Origin: Autumnicola musiva
GTDB taxonomy: Bacteria > Bacteroidota > Bacteroidia > Flavobacteriales > Flavobacteriaceae
NCBI RefSeq assembly: GCF_031846585.1
Contig: NZ_JAVRHK010000014.1
Location: forward strand, 1 to 64,000
DNA: 64,000 nucleotides
Reading direction: 5' to 3'
Part shown: in pieces, positions 43,630-52,633 of the stretch
Layout: each line of letters starts with the position of its first letter
How positions within the stretch are numbered: the first letter of the stretch is position 1
Translations under genes and position numbers: made by a program
Notes under the pieces: model-generated
The model's database searches: none
What the model was told of the DNA's origin: nothing
The model's input: only the letters and a program-made list of their open reading frames with translations

Positions 43630-46605
43630 TTAAAAACTCACTTTAAACCCATTATTCATAAGCCTTGGATCCCCAGCTGTTTCCTGCCGGGAAATCCAGC
43701 TGATACTTATAGAAATATAATCCAGTTCTTCCACCACTTTTCCGCGGCACAAGTAAATTCCTTTATTCCGCAGCGGATATTTTTCCGCAGACTCCGGAAA
43801 CTGAACAGTATCGAAAATATCCCCGTTTTCATCATAGAAAGTTCCGAAATATATATACTTCCCGTTTACTGTACCGGTTTTTTTAGCGGTAATCAGGTTA
43901 CCGTAAATTTCTATTTCCTTTCCTATATACCTTTTTAAATCTGCGGCATTTACTGCAGGTTTCATAGGAAACTTCAGCAAATCAAAATGACTGCTCAGCG
44001 GAAATCCCAGCAACTCCATCTGGTCATAAGCTTCAATTAAACGGGAAAATTCAAATTCCGGCAAATCAAAATCTTTATGCTGCGGTTTAAACAACACCGC
44101 CTGATTGGATTTAGGCTTACTTTTACTTAATTTAAAATGTGCTTTCCAAAGCAAATGATATTTATCAAGTCCGGTAAACCTAAAGGCATTGATCTTCAGC
44201 AAAATACCCAGCTGCTCAATAGAAATATGAATACGGTCTATAAAATCGTCCAGCGACTTAAATTCTCCAAAAAACTGCCGGTTTTCCAGAATCTGCTGAA
44301 CAACTTTTGTTTCTAACTCCTTAATATATCCAAGACCCAGGTAAACATCTTTCCCGTAGATAGTATTGGGATGATCGCTTTTGTTGATGCAGGGCGCATG
44401 TACCGTGCCGCCGCATTTTCTTATTTCCTGGATATAGGTTTCCACCTTATAAAATCCGCCACCGTTATTTAACGCCGCCACCATAAATTCCAGCGGAAAA
44501 TATTTTTTAAGATAGAGGCTCTGGTAACTCTCCACCGCATAGGAAGCGGAGTGTCCCTTCGGAAAAGCATAGCCGGCAAAAGATGAAATCTGCTCCCATA
44601 CCTCTGTGGTCAATGCTTCAGAATAGCCTTTTTGCTTACAATTATCCCTGAAGGTTTGTTCAATTTTTTGCATTTGGGCTTTAGAAGTTTTCTTGCCGCT
44701 CATTCCGCGCCGCAACACATCGGCATCGTCTAAATCCAGTCCGGCAAATTTATAGGCAACTTTCATCACATCCTCCTGGTAAACCATCACGCCATAAGTA
44801 TCCTTCATAATTTTGTACATCACCGGATGCGCCTGTTCTCGGCGTTCAGGATCGCGGTGGCGTTTGATGAATTCCTCCTTCATGCCGGCGCTGGAAATCC
44901 CCGGCCGAATTACAGAACTGGCCGCTACAAGATTTTCATAATTATCGGTCTGCAATTTTGTGAGCAGCCCCCGCATGGCCGGGGACTCCACATAAAAAAC
45001 TCCCATACAATCACCAACTTTCAGCAGATTATTGATTTCGGGATCATTTTTAAAAACGGAAATATTTGCCATATCCTCAATATAAGCCCCGGGCTGGTTG
45101 CGCTTAATGATTTCAATGGCATCGGTGATTTTCGAAAGTCCGCGCTGGGCCAGAATATCGAATTTATGGATCCCAACTTCTTCAGCGATATTCATATCAA
45201 TCTGAATGGTGCGAAAACCTTTAGGCGGAAGAAAAGTGCCGGCATAGTTGTGTACGTCCTCATTCAAAATTAAAATTCCGCCGGAATGAACACTAAGGTA
45301 ATTCGGAAAACCTTCAATTAAGGCGCTGTATCGCAGCACCAGTTTTTCTAATTCATCCAATTCTTTATAATTAAAAAATCCGGCAGAAAGTTTATCGATC
45401 TCCTCTTTAGGCAGACCAAAAACCTTCCCCAGCTCCCGCGCCACCGCCCGCCGCTTAAAAGTCACATAAGTTCCCATAAGCGCGGTATTTTTATAAGTTT
45501 CAAAAATATGAGCCGTTACATCGTTACGGTGTTTCCATGAAAAATCAATATCAAAATCGGGTGGAGATTTACGGTTGGCATTGATAAAGCGTTCAAAATA
45601 AAGGTCGAGCTCAATCGGGTCTACATTGGTAATGCCAATAATATAGGCCACGATGGAATTGGCACCGCTCCCCCGCCCTATCACCGGATAATTTTCACCC
45701 TTTGCATATTCCACAATTTCCAGGTTGATTAAAAAGTAAGAGACGAATTCCAGGTCAATAATTATCGAAAGCTCCCTATCTACCCGCTCCAGAACTTTTT
45801 TCTCCGCATCGGGATACTTTTTAGGAAAATTTTTATAACAGATTCTCTTCAATTCATGTTCATCTTTCTCTTTCCCTTCTAAATATTTCAGATTTTTGCT
45901 TTCTCTCTTTCCAAATTCAAAATCCACCCTGCAGCTTTGCATTATCTTTTTAGTGTTTTCAGGAATATGAGGAAATTCCTCAAATTCGGCTTTCAGTTTT
46001 TTCAACGGCTGCATTTGGTGCGAGAAACTTCCCTGTTCGCTTTCGGGAAGTTTACTCAGCAAGGTATTATTATCTATTGCCCGTAGCAGGCGGTGCGCGT
46101 TATAATCTTTTTTACTGCGGAAGCTTACGCTCTGCAGCAGTACCAGTTTATTTTCCATGTTCCGGTATGTCGAAAACTTTAATTTCTGAAGGTTTTCTGC
46201 AGAAACCCCGATAAATTCATTCTTGCTGAAATTTGTTTTTTTTTGAGCAACCACTTTTTCAAAAGGATAAATAATATAACAATCGGGCAGCTGCGGAGCC
46301 TGCGCAGCGAAATCTTTTTCTATATGCAGGTGAGCCGAAAGATGCTCATTCAGCTGCCGGAAACCTTCATTATTTCTGGCAATCCCCAAATATTGCTGAT
46401 CCACTCCATTCCTGAAATCGATCCCCACCAAAGGCTGTATACCAAGCTGCGGAGCAATCCTTAGAAATTCCAGGCAGGCGGAAGTATTGTTGATATCGGT
46501 CACCGCCAGGGAATTTACCCCGTTTTGCTGTGCAAGTTTACATAACTCCTCCACCGGAAAAGTGCCGTAACGAAGAGAGTAGTAGGTGTGGCAGTTTAGG
46601 TACAT
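43630..46605 (-). CDS. DNA polymerase III alpha subunit, short DnaE2-like form
   Basis: A 991-residue C-family polymerase, shorter than the replicative DnaE (usually over 1100 residues in this phylum). The PHP domain is at about 1-200 (NCHTYYSLRYGT, AVTDINN). The palm has GRGSGANSIVAYI and the catalytic PDFDIDFSW, followed by YVTFKRRAVARELGKV. The helix-hairpin-helix and OB-like C-terminus contain GKEIEIYGNLITAKK. Its partner here is DinB 467 bp upstream on the same strand. This pairing of a DinB-like Y polymerase and a DnaE2-like polymerase is common in Bacteroidota and is associated with damage-induced mutagenesis. A replicative copy is expected elsewhere. Confidence 0.9.
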   Translation of the reverse strand: MYLNCHTYYSLRYGTFPVEELCKLAQQNGVNSLAVTDINNTSACLEFLRIAPQLGIQPLVGIDFRNGVDQQYLGIARNNEGFRQLNEHLSAHLHIEKDFAAQAPQLPDCYIIYPFEKVVAQKKTNFSKNEFIGVSAENLQKLKFSTYRNMENKLVLLQSVSFRSKKDYNAHRLLRAIDNNTLLSKLPESEQGSFSHQMQPLKKLKAEFEEFPHIPENTKKIMQSCRVDFEFGKRESKNLKYLEGKEKDEHELKRICYKNFPKKYPDAEKKVLERVDRELSIIIDLEFVSYFLINLEIVEYAKGENYPVIGRGSGANSIVAYIIGITNVDPIELDLYFERFINANRKSPPDFDIDFSWKHRNDVTAHIFETYKNTALMGTYVTFKRRAVARELGKVFGLPKEEIDKLSAGFFNYKELDELEKLVLRYSALIEGFPNYLSVHSGGILILNEDVHNYAGTFLPPKGFRTIQIDMNIAEEVGIHKFDILAQRGLSKITDAIEIIKRNQPGAYIEDMANISVFKNDPEINNLLKVGDCMGVFYVESPAMRGLLTKLQTDNYENLVAASSVIRPGISSAGMKEEFIKRHRDPERREQAHPVMYKIMKDTYGVMVYQEDVMKVAYKFAGLDLDDADVLRRGMSGKKTSKAQMQKIEQTFRDNCKQKGYSEALTTEVWEQISSFAGYAFPKGHSASYAVESYQSLYLKKYFPLEFMVAALNNGGGFYKVETYIQEIRKCGGTVHAPCINKSDHPNTIYGKDVYLGLGYIKELETKVVQQILENRQFFGEFKSLDDFIDRIHISIEQLGILLKINAFRFTGLDKYHLLWKAHFKLSKSKPKSNQAVLFKPQHKDFDLPEFEFSRLIEAYDQMELLGFPLSSHFDLLKFPMKPAVNAADLKRYIGKEIEIYGNLITAKKTGTVNGKYIYFGTFYDENGDIFDTVQFPESAEKYPLRNKGIYLCRGKVVEELDYISISISWISRQETAGDPRLMNNGFKVSF

Positions 46606-46743
46606 CTCGGTTGTGGGTTATCTGTTGTCTGTTGTTTGAGTGTTAAGCGTTAGGCTGTAGGCTTCAGTTGTTTTTTTGTTGGGGTTTGATGTTGTTCTTT
46701 GCTGTCTGTTATTGTTATTAAAAAAATTCCTTCCGACACAAAA

Positions 46744-46776
46744 GCTCCTCCCATTTTTTCAAGGGGAGGTGGCCGA
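46744..46776. repeat. palindromic CCTCCC/GGGAGG dispersed repeat
   Basis: CCTCCC (46747-46752) and GGGAGG (46764-46769) pair around ATTTTTTCAAG. The sequence around it (AGGGGAGGTGGCCGAA) resembles a dispersed intergenic repeat seen in many Bacteroidota genomes; that recognition is from memory. Confidence 0.45.
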
Positions 46777-46878
46777 ATTCCGCTGAATCTGCAATGCAGC
46801 TGTAGGTTAATTTGATTTTATCTTTTTATAAATAATCATTTTTTCCTCTTCACTTTTAATTTTGTACTTCCTAACATG

Positions 46879-47007
46879 CAGACCCTGAAATAAATTCAGG
46901 GTGACGGTAGGTACGTCATGCATGAATTTCGTCATGCTGAACTCGTTTCAGCATCTTCTTGTTTGAAGTTTTGAACATGTTGATCCTGAAATAAATTCAG
47001 GGTGACA
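46879..47007. repeat. REP arm plus REPIN-like element 6, reversed orientation
   Basis: A single CC/GG arm lies at 46879-46905. A full pair lies at 46930-46956 (TG/CA arm) and 46981-47007 (CC/GG arm) with a 24-nt spacer. Relative to elements 1-5 the pair is reversed. It sits between dinB and dnaE, within the probable operon. The rest of the 467-bp gap (46606-47072) holds the CCTCCC palindrome, GT-rich filler and the tract at 47023, with no gene. Confidence 0.85.
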
Positions 47008-47022
47008 TTTTTTAAAACTTCA

Positions 47023-47072
47023 ACTCTCCACTTCTCACTTTTCAATTCCAACCTCTAACTTCTAACCTCAAA
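47023..47072. repeat. pyrimidine-rich tract directly after dinB
   Basis: Built of CTCTCCACTTCTCACTT and CCAACCTCTAACTTCTAACC words and ending at the dinB stop. On the coding strand it reads as repeated GGTTAGA units, also present after the MutS-like gene. Confidence 0.45.
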
Positions 47073-48290
47073 TTACTGTTTCCTGTGCGCCAGCACCACA
47101 GGAGGTTCGCCGTTAAAGGGATTTCCCATGCGGCCAATGGTTCTCGTGTCCATAGTTACCGCACGCCGCACGCTGTGTTCGCCGTATTTATTACGGATGT
47201 GGTCCAGCGAATTATATAAACTCAACATCTCCTCACTGTCATCAAAAAGGTTAATTTGGTAATTTCCGCCTACTAGTCCGGTAAACTTTACCCCGATAAG
47301 TCTTATCAGCAGCCTGCGGTTATAGAGCTGTTTAAAAAGCTCTTCTACCTTCGGGATAAGAATATGATCGGCGCTGGTATAGGGGATTTTTGCCTGTTTC
47401 GTATAGGTTTGAAAATCGGAATAGCGGATTTTCACACTCACATTAGAGGTAAGTTTATTTCCTTTGCGAAGTTGGTACGCCAGGCTTTCGGCCATCGCAA
47501 CGAGTGTGGCATGCAAACGCACCACGTCTATGGTATCGCGGCCAAAGGTACGTTCGGTAGAGATCGACTTGCGTTCATGAAAAGGAATGATAGGCACCTC
47601 ATCAATCCCGTGCGCCCTTTTCCAGATCGTCCGGCCGTTTTTTCCCAGCACGCTCTCCAGCATTTCCACCGGCATCTCCTGAATGGTCCTGATCTCCCTG
47701 ATGCCCAGGTTGAGTAAAGTCTGAAAAGTTTTATTTCCGATCATCGGGATTCTATTGACTTCCAGGGGAGCCAGGAAATTCTTTTCATTTCCCACTGGAA
47801 TAATGTTCCGGGCATTGGGCTTGGCGACGCTGGTAGCGATTTTAGAAACTACCTTGTTTTGAGAAAGTCCGAAAGAAATAGGGAGTCCGCTTTCTTTGAT
47901 GATAGTTTCCCGCAATCCTGATGCAAACTGTTCAATCCCGAAAAAGCGATCCATCCCGGTAAGATCGGCATAAAATTCATCTACACTGGCTTTTTCAAAA
48001 CCCGGTACGCGGCTACGGATAATCTCGGTCACAGTATGGGACTCTTTGGTATAGGTCCCTGCATTTCCTTTAATCACCGTTGCCTCAGGACAAAGCTGCC
48101 GGGCTACTTTCATGGCCATTCCGGAATGCACCCCAAATTTACGGGTTTCATAACTCGCAGCCGCTACCACGCCACGATCTCCCATTCCGCCCACTATTAG
48201 CGGCCGACCTTTTAATTCGCTGTTTTGCTTTCGTTCCACCGAAACAAAAAATGCATCCAGGTCCAGATGTAAAATTGACTTTATTTTCAT
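47073..48290 (-). CDS. dinB: DNA polymerase IV (DinB, Y family)
   Basis: A 405-residue translesion polymerase. The palm motif is LHLDLDAFFVSVE at the N-terminus with the second acidic site SVDEFYADLTG. The thumb HhH region is IPMIGNKTFQTLLNLG, and the little-finger domain follows (ERTFGRDT to KFTGL). The C-terminus lacks an obvious beta-clamp motif in the usual place. Just upstream, 11 nt before the start, is an inverted repeat that may be a damage-response operator. No lexA-like gene is adjacent, unlike in many related cassettes. Confidence 0.94.
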   Translation of the reverse strand: MKIKSILHLDLDAFFVSVERKQNSELKGRPLIVGGMGDRGVVAAASYETRKFGVHSGMAMKVARQLCPEATVIKGNAGTYTKESHTVTEIIRSRVPGFEKASVDEFYADLTGMDRFFGIEQFASGLRETIIKESGLPISFGLSQNKVVSKIATSVAKPNARNIIPVGNEKNFLAPLEVNRIPMIGNKTFQTLLNLGIREIRTIQEMPVEMLESVLGKNGRTIWKRAHGIDEVPIIPFHERKSISTERTFGRDTIDVVRLHATLVAMAESLAYQLRKGNKLTSNVSVKIRYSDFQTYTKQAKIPYTSADHILIPKVEELFKQLYNRRLLIRLIGVKFTGLVGGNYQINLFDDSEEMLSLYNSLDHIRNKYGEHSVRRAVTMDTRTIGRMGNPFNGEPPVVLAHRKQ

Positions 48291-48300
48291 TATTTGGATT

Positions 48301-48320
48301 TATTCCTTTTAAATGGAATA
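48301..48320. promoter_or_regulatory. candidate operator upstream of dinB
   Basis: The sequence TATTCCTTTTAAATGGAATA holds 6-bp perfect arms TATTCC/GGAATA around 8 nt, and a second partial copy of the right arm follows (GGAATATTTCC). It lies 11-30 nt before the dinB start, between dinB and the divergent NUDIX gene, and could control either. Confidence 0.45.
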
Positions 48321-48425
48321 TTTCCAAAAGTATAAAATTAGCAACAGGAAGAAACCCGAAGCAATGTTAAAAATGAGATTAATCTCTATTAAAAAATTAT
48401 TCAAAAACCTGTATTTTCATTGCAC

Positions 48426-48823
48426 ATGAACCTTCCAAACAAAATAACCCCCGTCACCTGTGCCATCATAGAACAAGATGAAAAGATCCTTTGCGCCCAA
48501 CGCAGTGAAAAAATGAAGCACCCCCTAAAATGGGAATTTCCCGGCGGAAAGATTGAAAAAACCGAAAGTCCCGGGTCCTGCCTGCAGCGGGAGATAAAAG
48601 AAGAGCTGGGAGTGGAAATTGAAATCCTTGAGCAGCTCCCGACTTCCAAACATACTTATCCCGGTAATATCATTATCAGTCTTTTACCCTTTCGCTGCAA
48701 AATCACCAGCGGGAAGATAACATTAGCAGAGCATAAACAAATTAAATGGCTTAGTTTAGAGGAACTAAGAATTTGGATTGGCTGGAGGCGGATATAGTGG
48801 TGGTTGAATTTCTATTTAAATAG
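48426..48823 (+). pseudogene. MutT-type NUDIX hydrolase with C-terminal frameshift
   Basis: The intact frame (48426-48797) encodes a MutT/8-oxo-dGTP-type NUDIX domain: GKIEKTESPGSCLQREIKEELG-type box (Nudix helix EIKEELGVE), KWEFPGG before it, and a good fold to LSLEEL. After that it reads IWIGWRRI and stops at 48797. In the next frame the same DNA reads LDWLEADIVVVEFLF and stops at 48823, which is how such proteins normally end. A single lost base near 48768-48775 explains this. The catalytic box is intact, so a slightly altered protein may still work. Start at the ATG of MNLPNK. It is divergent from dinB, matching a role in nucleotide-pool cleaning. Confidence 0.75.
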
Positions 48824-48863
48824 GTATATTTATATTCCTATCGCAAATGTGACCTAAAATTAT

Positions 48864-49013
48864 ATGATAGATTTTAAAGAAGTGATATGCTACAATGACC
48901 AACGTGTAAACTGTCCTATTTGTGGAAATAGAACTGAAATAATTTTAGATTTGTCACATACAAATGAGCAGACACAAATTCATAAATGCTTATTTCAAAG
49001 TTGTAAAAATTAA
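48864..49013 (+). CDS. small zinc-ribbon protein
   Basis: A 49-residue frame with two cysteine pairs, CPIC (Cys17, Cys20) and CLFQSC (Cys42, Cys47), a likely zinc ribbon. The start codon lies 40 bp after the NUDIX frame end, and the stop is 22 bp before the HNH gene, so they form a two-gene unit. The DNA is AT-rich like the HNH gene. No family is recognised. It could bind DNA or act with the nuclease, but a short chance frame is not ruled out. Confidence 0.5.
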   Translation: MIDFKEVICYNDQRVNCPICGNRTEIILDLSHTNEQTQIHKCLFQSCKN

Positions 49014-49035
49014 TTTGTCACTCAAATCGATATGA

Positions 49036-49806
49036 ATGAAAAAAGGGCAAAAACTTTGGAATAGGGAAGAATTAATTTTAGCAATAAATCTATATTGCAA
49101 GTTACCTTTTGGTCGATTACATCGGTCCAACCCACAGGTCGTTCACCTTGCAGAGTTAATTGGAAGAACACCCAGTTCAATAGCCTACAAATTAGTGAAT
49201 TTTGCAAGTCTTGATCCTAGTTTACAAGCAAGAGGAATAAAAGGTGCATCTAATGCAAGCAAGTTAGACAAAATTATCTGGGATGAATTTTATAACAACT
49301 GGACAGATCTACCATTTGAAAGTGAAATATTACTATCCAAGTTTGAAAATAAATCGATTGAAGAATTAAACGAAATTGACTTAAAAAATCTACCCGAAGG
49401 AAAATCAAGAGAGCAAATTGTAAAGGTCAGAGTGAATCAATCATTTTTCCGTAGTTCCATTTTAGCTTCTTACAACAATACTTGCTGTGTAACAGGGATA
49501 AGCCAGAGTGAACTTCTTATTGCAGGACATATAAAACCTTGGAGTTCTGATGAGCAAAATAGATTAAATCCAAGGAATGGTATTGCCATAAATGCTTTAC
49601 ACGATAAAGCTTTCGAGAGTGGGTTGATTACAATCACACCAGACTACAAAATCAAAATTTCTAATATTATATTGAAACAAAAGAAAAGTGATTCTCTTGA
49701 AAAATATTTCTATCAGTACGAAAACCAGGATATTTTTTTGCCATCAAAATTTTTACCTGATACAGAATTCTTGAAGTATCACAATGAAAATAAATTTCAG
49801 GGTTAG
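49036..49806 (+). CDS. HNH endonuclease (PF13391-type)
   Basis: A 256-residue nuclease. The N-terminal half has a helix-turn-helix-like segment (LAELIGRTPSSIAYKLVNF) and ASNASKLDKIIWDEF. The C-terminal half has the HNH domain: CCVTGIS, LLIAGHIKPWS (His at about 168), LNPRNGIAINALHDKAF (Asn, His), as in HNH_2 proteins linked with restriction. No methyltransferase is next to it, so a solitary or modification-dependent nuclease is likely. It is AT-rich relative to its neighbours, and its stop overlaps the stop of the convergent DUF885 gene by 4 bp (TTAG), which suggests insertion of the zinc-ribbon and HNH pair here. Confidence 0.88.
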   Translation: MKKGQKLWNREELILAINLYCKLPFGRLHRSNPQVVHLAELIGRTPSSIAYKLVNFASLDPSLQARGIKGASNASKLDKIIWDEFYNNWTDLPFESEILLSKFENKSIEELNEIDLKNLPEGKSREQIVKVRVNQSFFRSSILASYNNTCCVTGISQSELLIAGHIKPWSSDEQNRLNPRNGIAINALHDKAFESGLITITPDYKIKISNIILKQKKSDSLEKYFYQYENQDIFLPSKFLPDTEFLKYHNENKFQG

Positions 49807-51602
49807 CTTCCGGTCTTCTCCCCAATCCACCGGTCAATCTTCTCTTCCAGCAGCTGCAAAGGAACAGCTCCTGTTTCCAGTACTTTGGTATGATACTCCC
49901 GAATATCAAACTGGTCTCCCAACTCTGTTTTTGCACGCTCGCGCAGTTCCCGGATTTTAAGCTGCCCGATCTTGTATGAAAGTGCCTGGCCGGGATTGGC
50001 CATATACCTTTCAATTTCTGAGATTACACTGGCTTCAGATTCAGCTTCGTTATCCAGCGAATACTGTATCGCCTCTTCCCGGGTCCAGGCTTTGCTGTGC
50101 AAACCGGTATCTACCACCAGCCTTACTGCACGGTGCATCTCTGCGCCAAGCATCCCGAAATACTGGTAAGGATCTGTATAAAGCCCCAGTTCTTTTCCAA
50201 GGGATTCTGCATAAAGAGCCCAGCCTTCGCCGTAGCCACTATACCAAAGGGTCTTCCTGAAATCCGGTAAATCCTCATTTTCCTGCGTTAAGGAAATCTG
50301 GTAGTGATGACCCGGGATGGCCTCGTGCAGGAATAGCGATTCATCACTGTACACGTTGTAGGCAGAAGCATCGGGCACAGGAACGTAGAATATCCCCGGT
50401 CGGGTACCGTCCAGGGAACCGGGATTATATTCGGCACTGGCCGATTGCTCCCGAAATTCTTCAGTCCTTCGTACTTCAAAAGCTGTTTTTGGTTTTACGT
50501 TAAAAAGCCTGCTCAGGTTCGGCTTCATTCGCTGATGAATGTCTTCAAAATTGGCGACTACCTCTTCTGCCGAGCTGTAAGGCATAAGATCTTTGTTCTC
50601 CCGCACATAATTGAAGAATTCCTTAAGGCTGCCTTCAAAGCCCACCTGCTCCTTCACTTCCGTCATTTCCTGCGAGATACGCTCCACTTCCCTTAGCCCG
50701 AGCTGATGGATCTCTTCGGCAGTCATATCTGTAGTGGTGTAAAGCTTAATCTGGTGTTTGTAAAAGTCCTCTCCCCGGGGAATATCAGCAATTCCGCTGC
50801 TCTCACGTCCTTTTGCAAGGTAATCTTCCGCCATAAAATCGTGCATCTTTTTATAAGCAGGGATCACTTTCTCTTTAACCATCTCCTTATATTCAGCCGT
50901 GAGCTGCTTTTTCTCTTCTTCAGAAAAATTATCAGGAAAATTATTCACCGGCCCAAAGAACAGGTGATCTTCAGCATTACCTTCAGCCATAGAAGCGAAC
51001 TGCGGAATTACCTTTGTTATAAGGGAAACCGGTAAAACATAACCTTTGGCCATACCTTCACGCATCCTGTCTTCCGCAGTAGTCATCCAGGTAAGGTAGC
51101 CTTCAACACGATCAAGCCAGTTCTGGTAATCTTCCACCGTTTTAAAAGGCTGCGCTCCCATGCCGCTGGCAAGTTGCCCCATAAAGAGATTAACAGACCA
51201 CATCTGGTCTATGGGCATATACTTTTCCTTTTCAAATTCCAATCCTTCCAGATTAATTTTGGTCTCCCAAAGCAGAATCTCCTTACTCATTTTTTCACTT
51301 TCTGAAAGATTGGCGTCGTCAATTGCCTGTACTTTATTTCTATATGTTTTGTAATAATTCCGAAGGCTATCGTTATACTTATCTGAAAGGAAATTCGGAA
51401 AACGATCGTTGTACCGCATATCTCCCGAAGTGGTCGCAGAAATCGGATTCAGTTGCAGTCCGTCTTCGTAATAATTATTCAGGATTGTATCGAGTTTTGC
51501 ACCGGCCGCCATTGCAGCCTCCTCCTGTGTACTTGTCTTTTCGTCTTTGCATCCTGTAAGCAACAGGCTAAGTAGCAGCACCGTAGTGATTTTTTTAAAC
51601 AT
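49803..51602 (-). CDS. DUF885 lipoprotein, putative zinc metallopeptidase
   Basis: A 599-residue exported lipoprotein (lipobox LTGC, Cys18). The long helical body matches DUF885. The zinc motif is LHEAIPGHHYQ (HExxxGHH, a variant of HExxH), followed by GEGWALYAESLGKELG, which should give the third metal ligand. The family is regarded as gluzincin-like peptidases of unknown substrate in the periplasm. It is a single-gene unit, overlapped at the 3' end by the HNH gene on the opposite strand. Confidence 0.9.
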   Translation of the reverse strand: MFKKITTVLLLSLLLTGCKDEKTSTQEEAAMAAGAKLDTILNNYYEDGLQLNPISATTSGDMRYNDRFPNFLSDKYNDSLRNYYKTYRNKVQAIDDANLSESEKMSKEILLWETKINLEGLEFEKEKYMPIDQMWSVNLFMGQLASGMGAQPFKTVEDYQNWLDRVEGYLTWMTTAEDRMREGMAKGYVLPVSLITKVIPQFASMAEGNAEDHLFFGPVNNFPDNFSEEEKKQLTAEYKEMVKEKVIPAYKKMHDFMAEDYLAKGRESSGIADIPRGEDFYKHQIKLYTTTDMTAEEIHQLGLREVERISQEMTEVKEQVGFEGSLKEFFNYVRENKDLMPYSSAEEVVANFEDIHQRMKPNLSRLFNVKPKTAFEVRRTEEFREQSASAEYNPGSLDGTRPGIFYVPVPDASAYNVYSDESLFLHEAIPGHHYQISLTQENEDLPDFRKTLWYSGYGEGWALYAESLGKELGLYTDPYQYFGMLGAEMHRAVRLVVDTGLHSKAWTREEAIQYSLDNEAESEASVISEIERYMANPGQALSYKIGQLKIRELRERAKTELGDQFDIREYHTKVLETGAVPLQLLEEKIDRWIGEKTGS

Positions 51603-51739
51603 TTTCAGAAAGTTTAGGTGAAGCCACTAAGATAGGGAAATGTTTATTCTCTATTGTTAACTGCTAATTATCTAGATTATCTTTACAGAAGCAATTTTCT
51701 TATCCACTGGAGCAGCTAAAATATAGTAAACTGGAATCT

Positions 51740-52399
51740 CGTCATGCTGAACTTGTTTCAGCATCTAATTCACGGGTTGGAAATCAAAACCAACCTGAAG
51801 ACCCTGAAACAAGTTCAGGGTGACGGTTATATTTAAAGCTGGATTTGCACGAATGATTCCATCAATAAGAGCAGGGAAATATCAGAACTAAAATAATTAA
51901 TTGATCTTCTAAATTATACAAAGCAAGGCTCGTCATGCTGAACTTGTTTCAGCATCTCATCAATGTTTGAAAGCAAAACCAACCTGAAGACCCTGAAACA
52001 AGTCAGGGTGACGGTTATATTTAAAGCTGGATTTGCACGAATGATTCCATCAATAAGAGCAGGGAAATATCAGAACTAAAATAATTGATGATCTTCTAAA
52101 TTGTAACAAAGCAAGGCTCGTCATGCTGAACTTGTTTCAGCATCTAATTCATGGGTTGGAAAGCAAAACCAACCTGAAGACCCTGAAACAAGTTTAGGGT
52201 GACGGTTATATTTAAAGCTGGGTTGGCCTGAAAAATTTTTATCAATAAGAGCAGGGAAATATCAGAACTAAAATAATTGATGATCTTCTAAATTGTAACA
52301 AAGCAAGGCTCGTCATGCTGAACTTGTTTCAGCATCTAATTCATGGGTTGGAAATCAAAAACCAGCCCCATGAGGTCCTGAAACGAGTTCAGGGGGACG
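51740..52399. repeat. REPIN array with about 190-bp tandem period
   Basis: Four TG/CA plus CC/GG pairs: 51740-51825, 51931-52013, 52119-52204 and 52311-52399. Start-to-start distances are 191, 188 and 192 bp. The DNA between pairs (GGTTATATTTAAAGCTGG, AGAGCAGGGAAATATCAG, TGATCTTCTAAATTG) is also repeated, so whole units were amplified. The last unit has drifted (GGTCCTGAAACGAG). Most of the 1-kb gap between the DUF885 and TonB-receptor genes is this array, and no gene is present. Confidence 0.88.
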
Positions 52400-52480
52400 G
52401 TTAGTATTTAAAGCTGAGTTTGCATAAATCTATTGAACCTCGGTAATTCTTCTGCTAAAATTTTCAACAAATACAAAAAA

Positions 52481-52500
52481 ACTCCCGTTTCCGGGAGCTT
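52481..52500. terminator. bidirectional intrinsic terminator
   Basis: Stem CTCCCG/CGGGAG with a short loop, A-rich 5' flank and CTTTTT 3' flank, so it can act on both strands. It probably ends the TonB-receptor transcript. Confidence 0.75.
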
Positions 52501-52571
52501 TTTCCAGCTTAACAGGAGCCAATGGTAATCTATTTCAGGATATCACCTTAGTTGATTTACTATTTGTTATG

Positions 52572-52598
52572 AGACCGTGAAACAAATTCAGGGTGACG
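52572..52598. repeat. single REP arm (CC/GG type)
   Basis: Lone arm with AGACCGTGAAAC and TTCAGGGTGACG; one stem base has changed. It lies 35 bp after the stop of the TonB-receptor gene. Confidence 0.7.
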
Positions 52599-52633
52599 AT
52601 AACAAGCTTTTGAGACAGCTTTCTTTTTTCAGC

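Noticed and set aside
44827..45273. 148-codon plus-strand frame
   Set aside because: Antisense shadow of the DnaE palm region.
51740..52399. Regular spacing of repeats suggested a CRISPR array
   Set aside because: The period is about 190 bp, the inter-repeat DNA is itself repeated, each repeat is a hairpin doublet and no cas gene is near.
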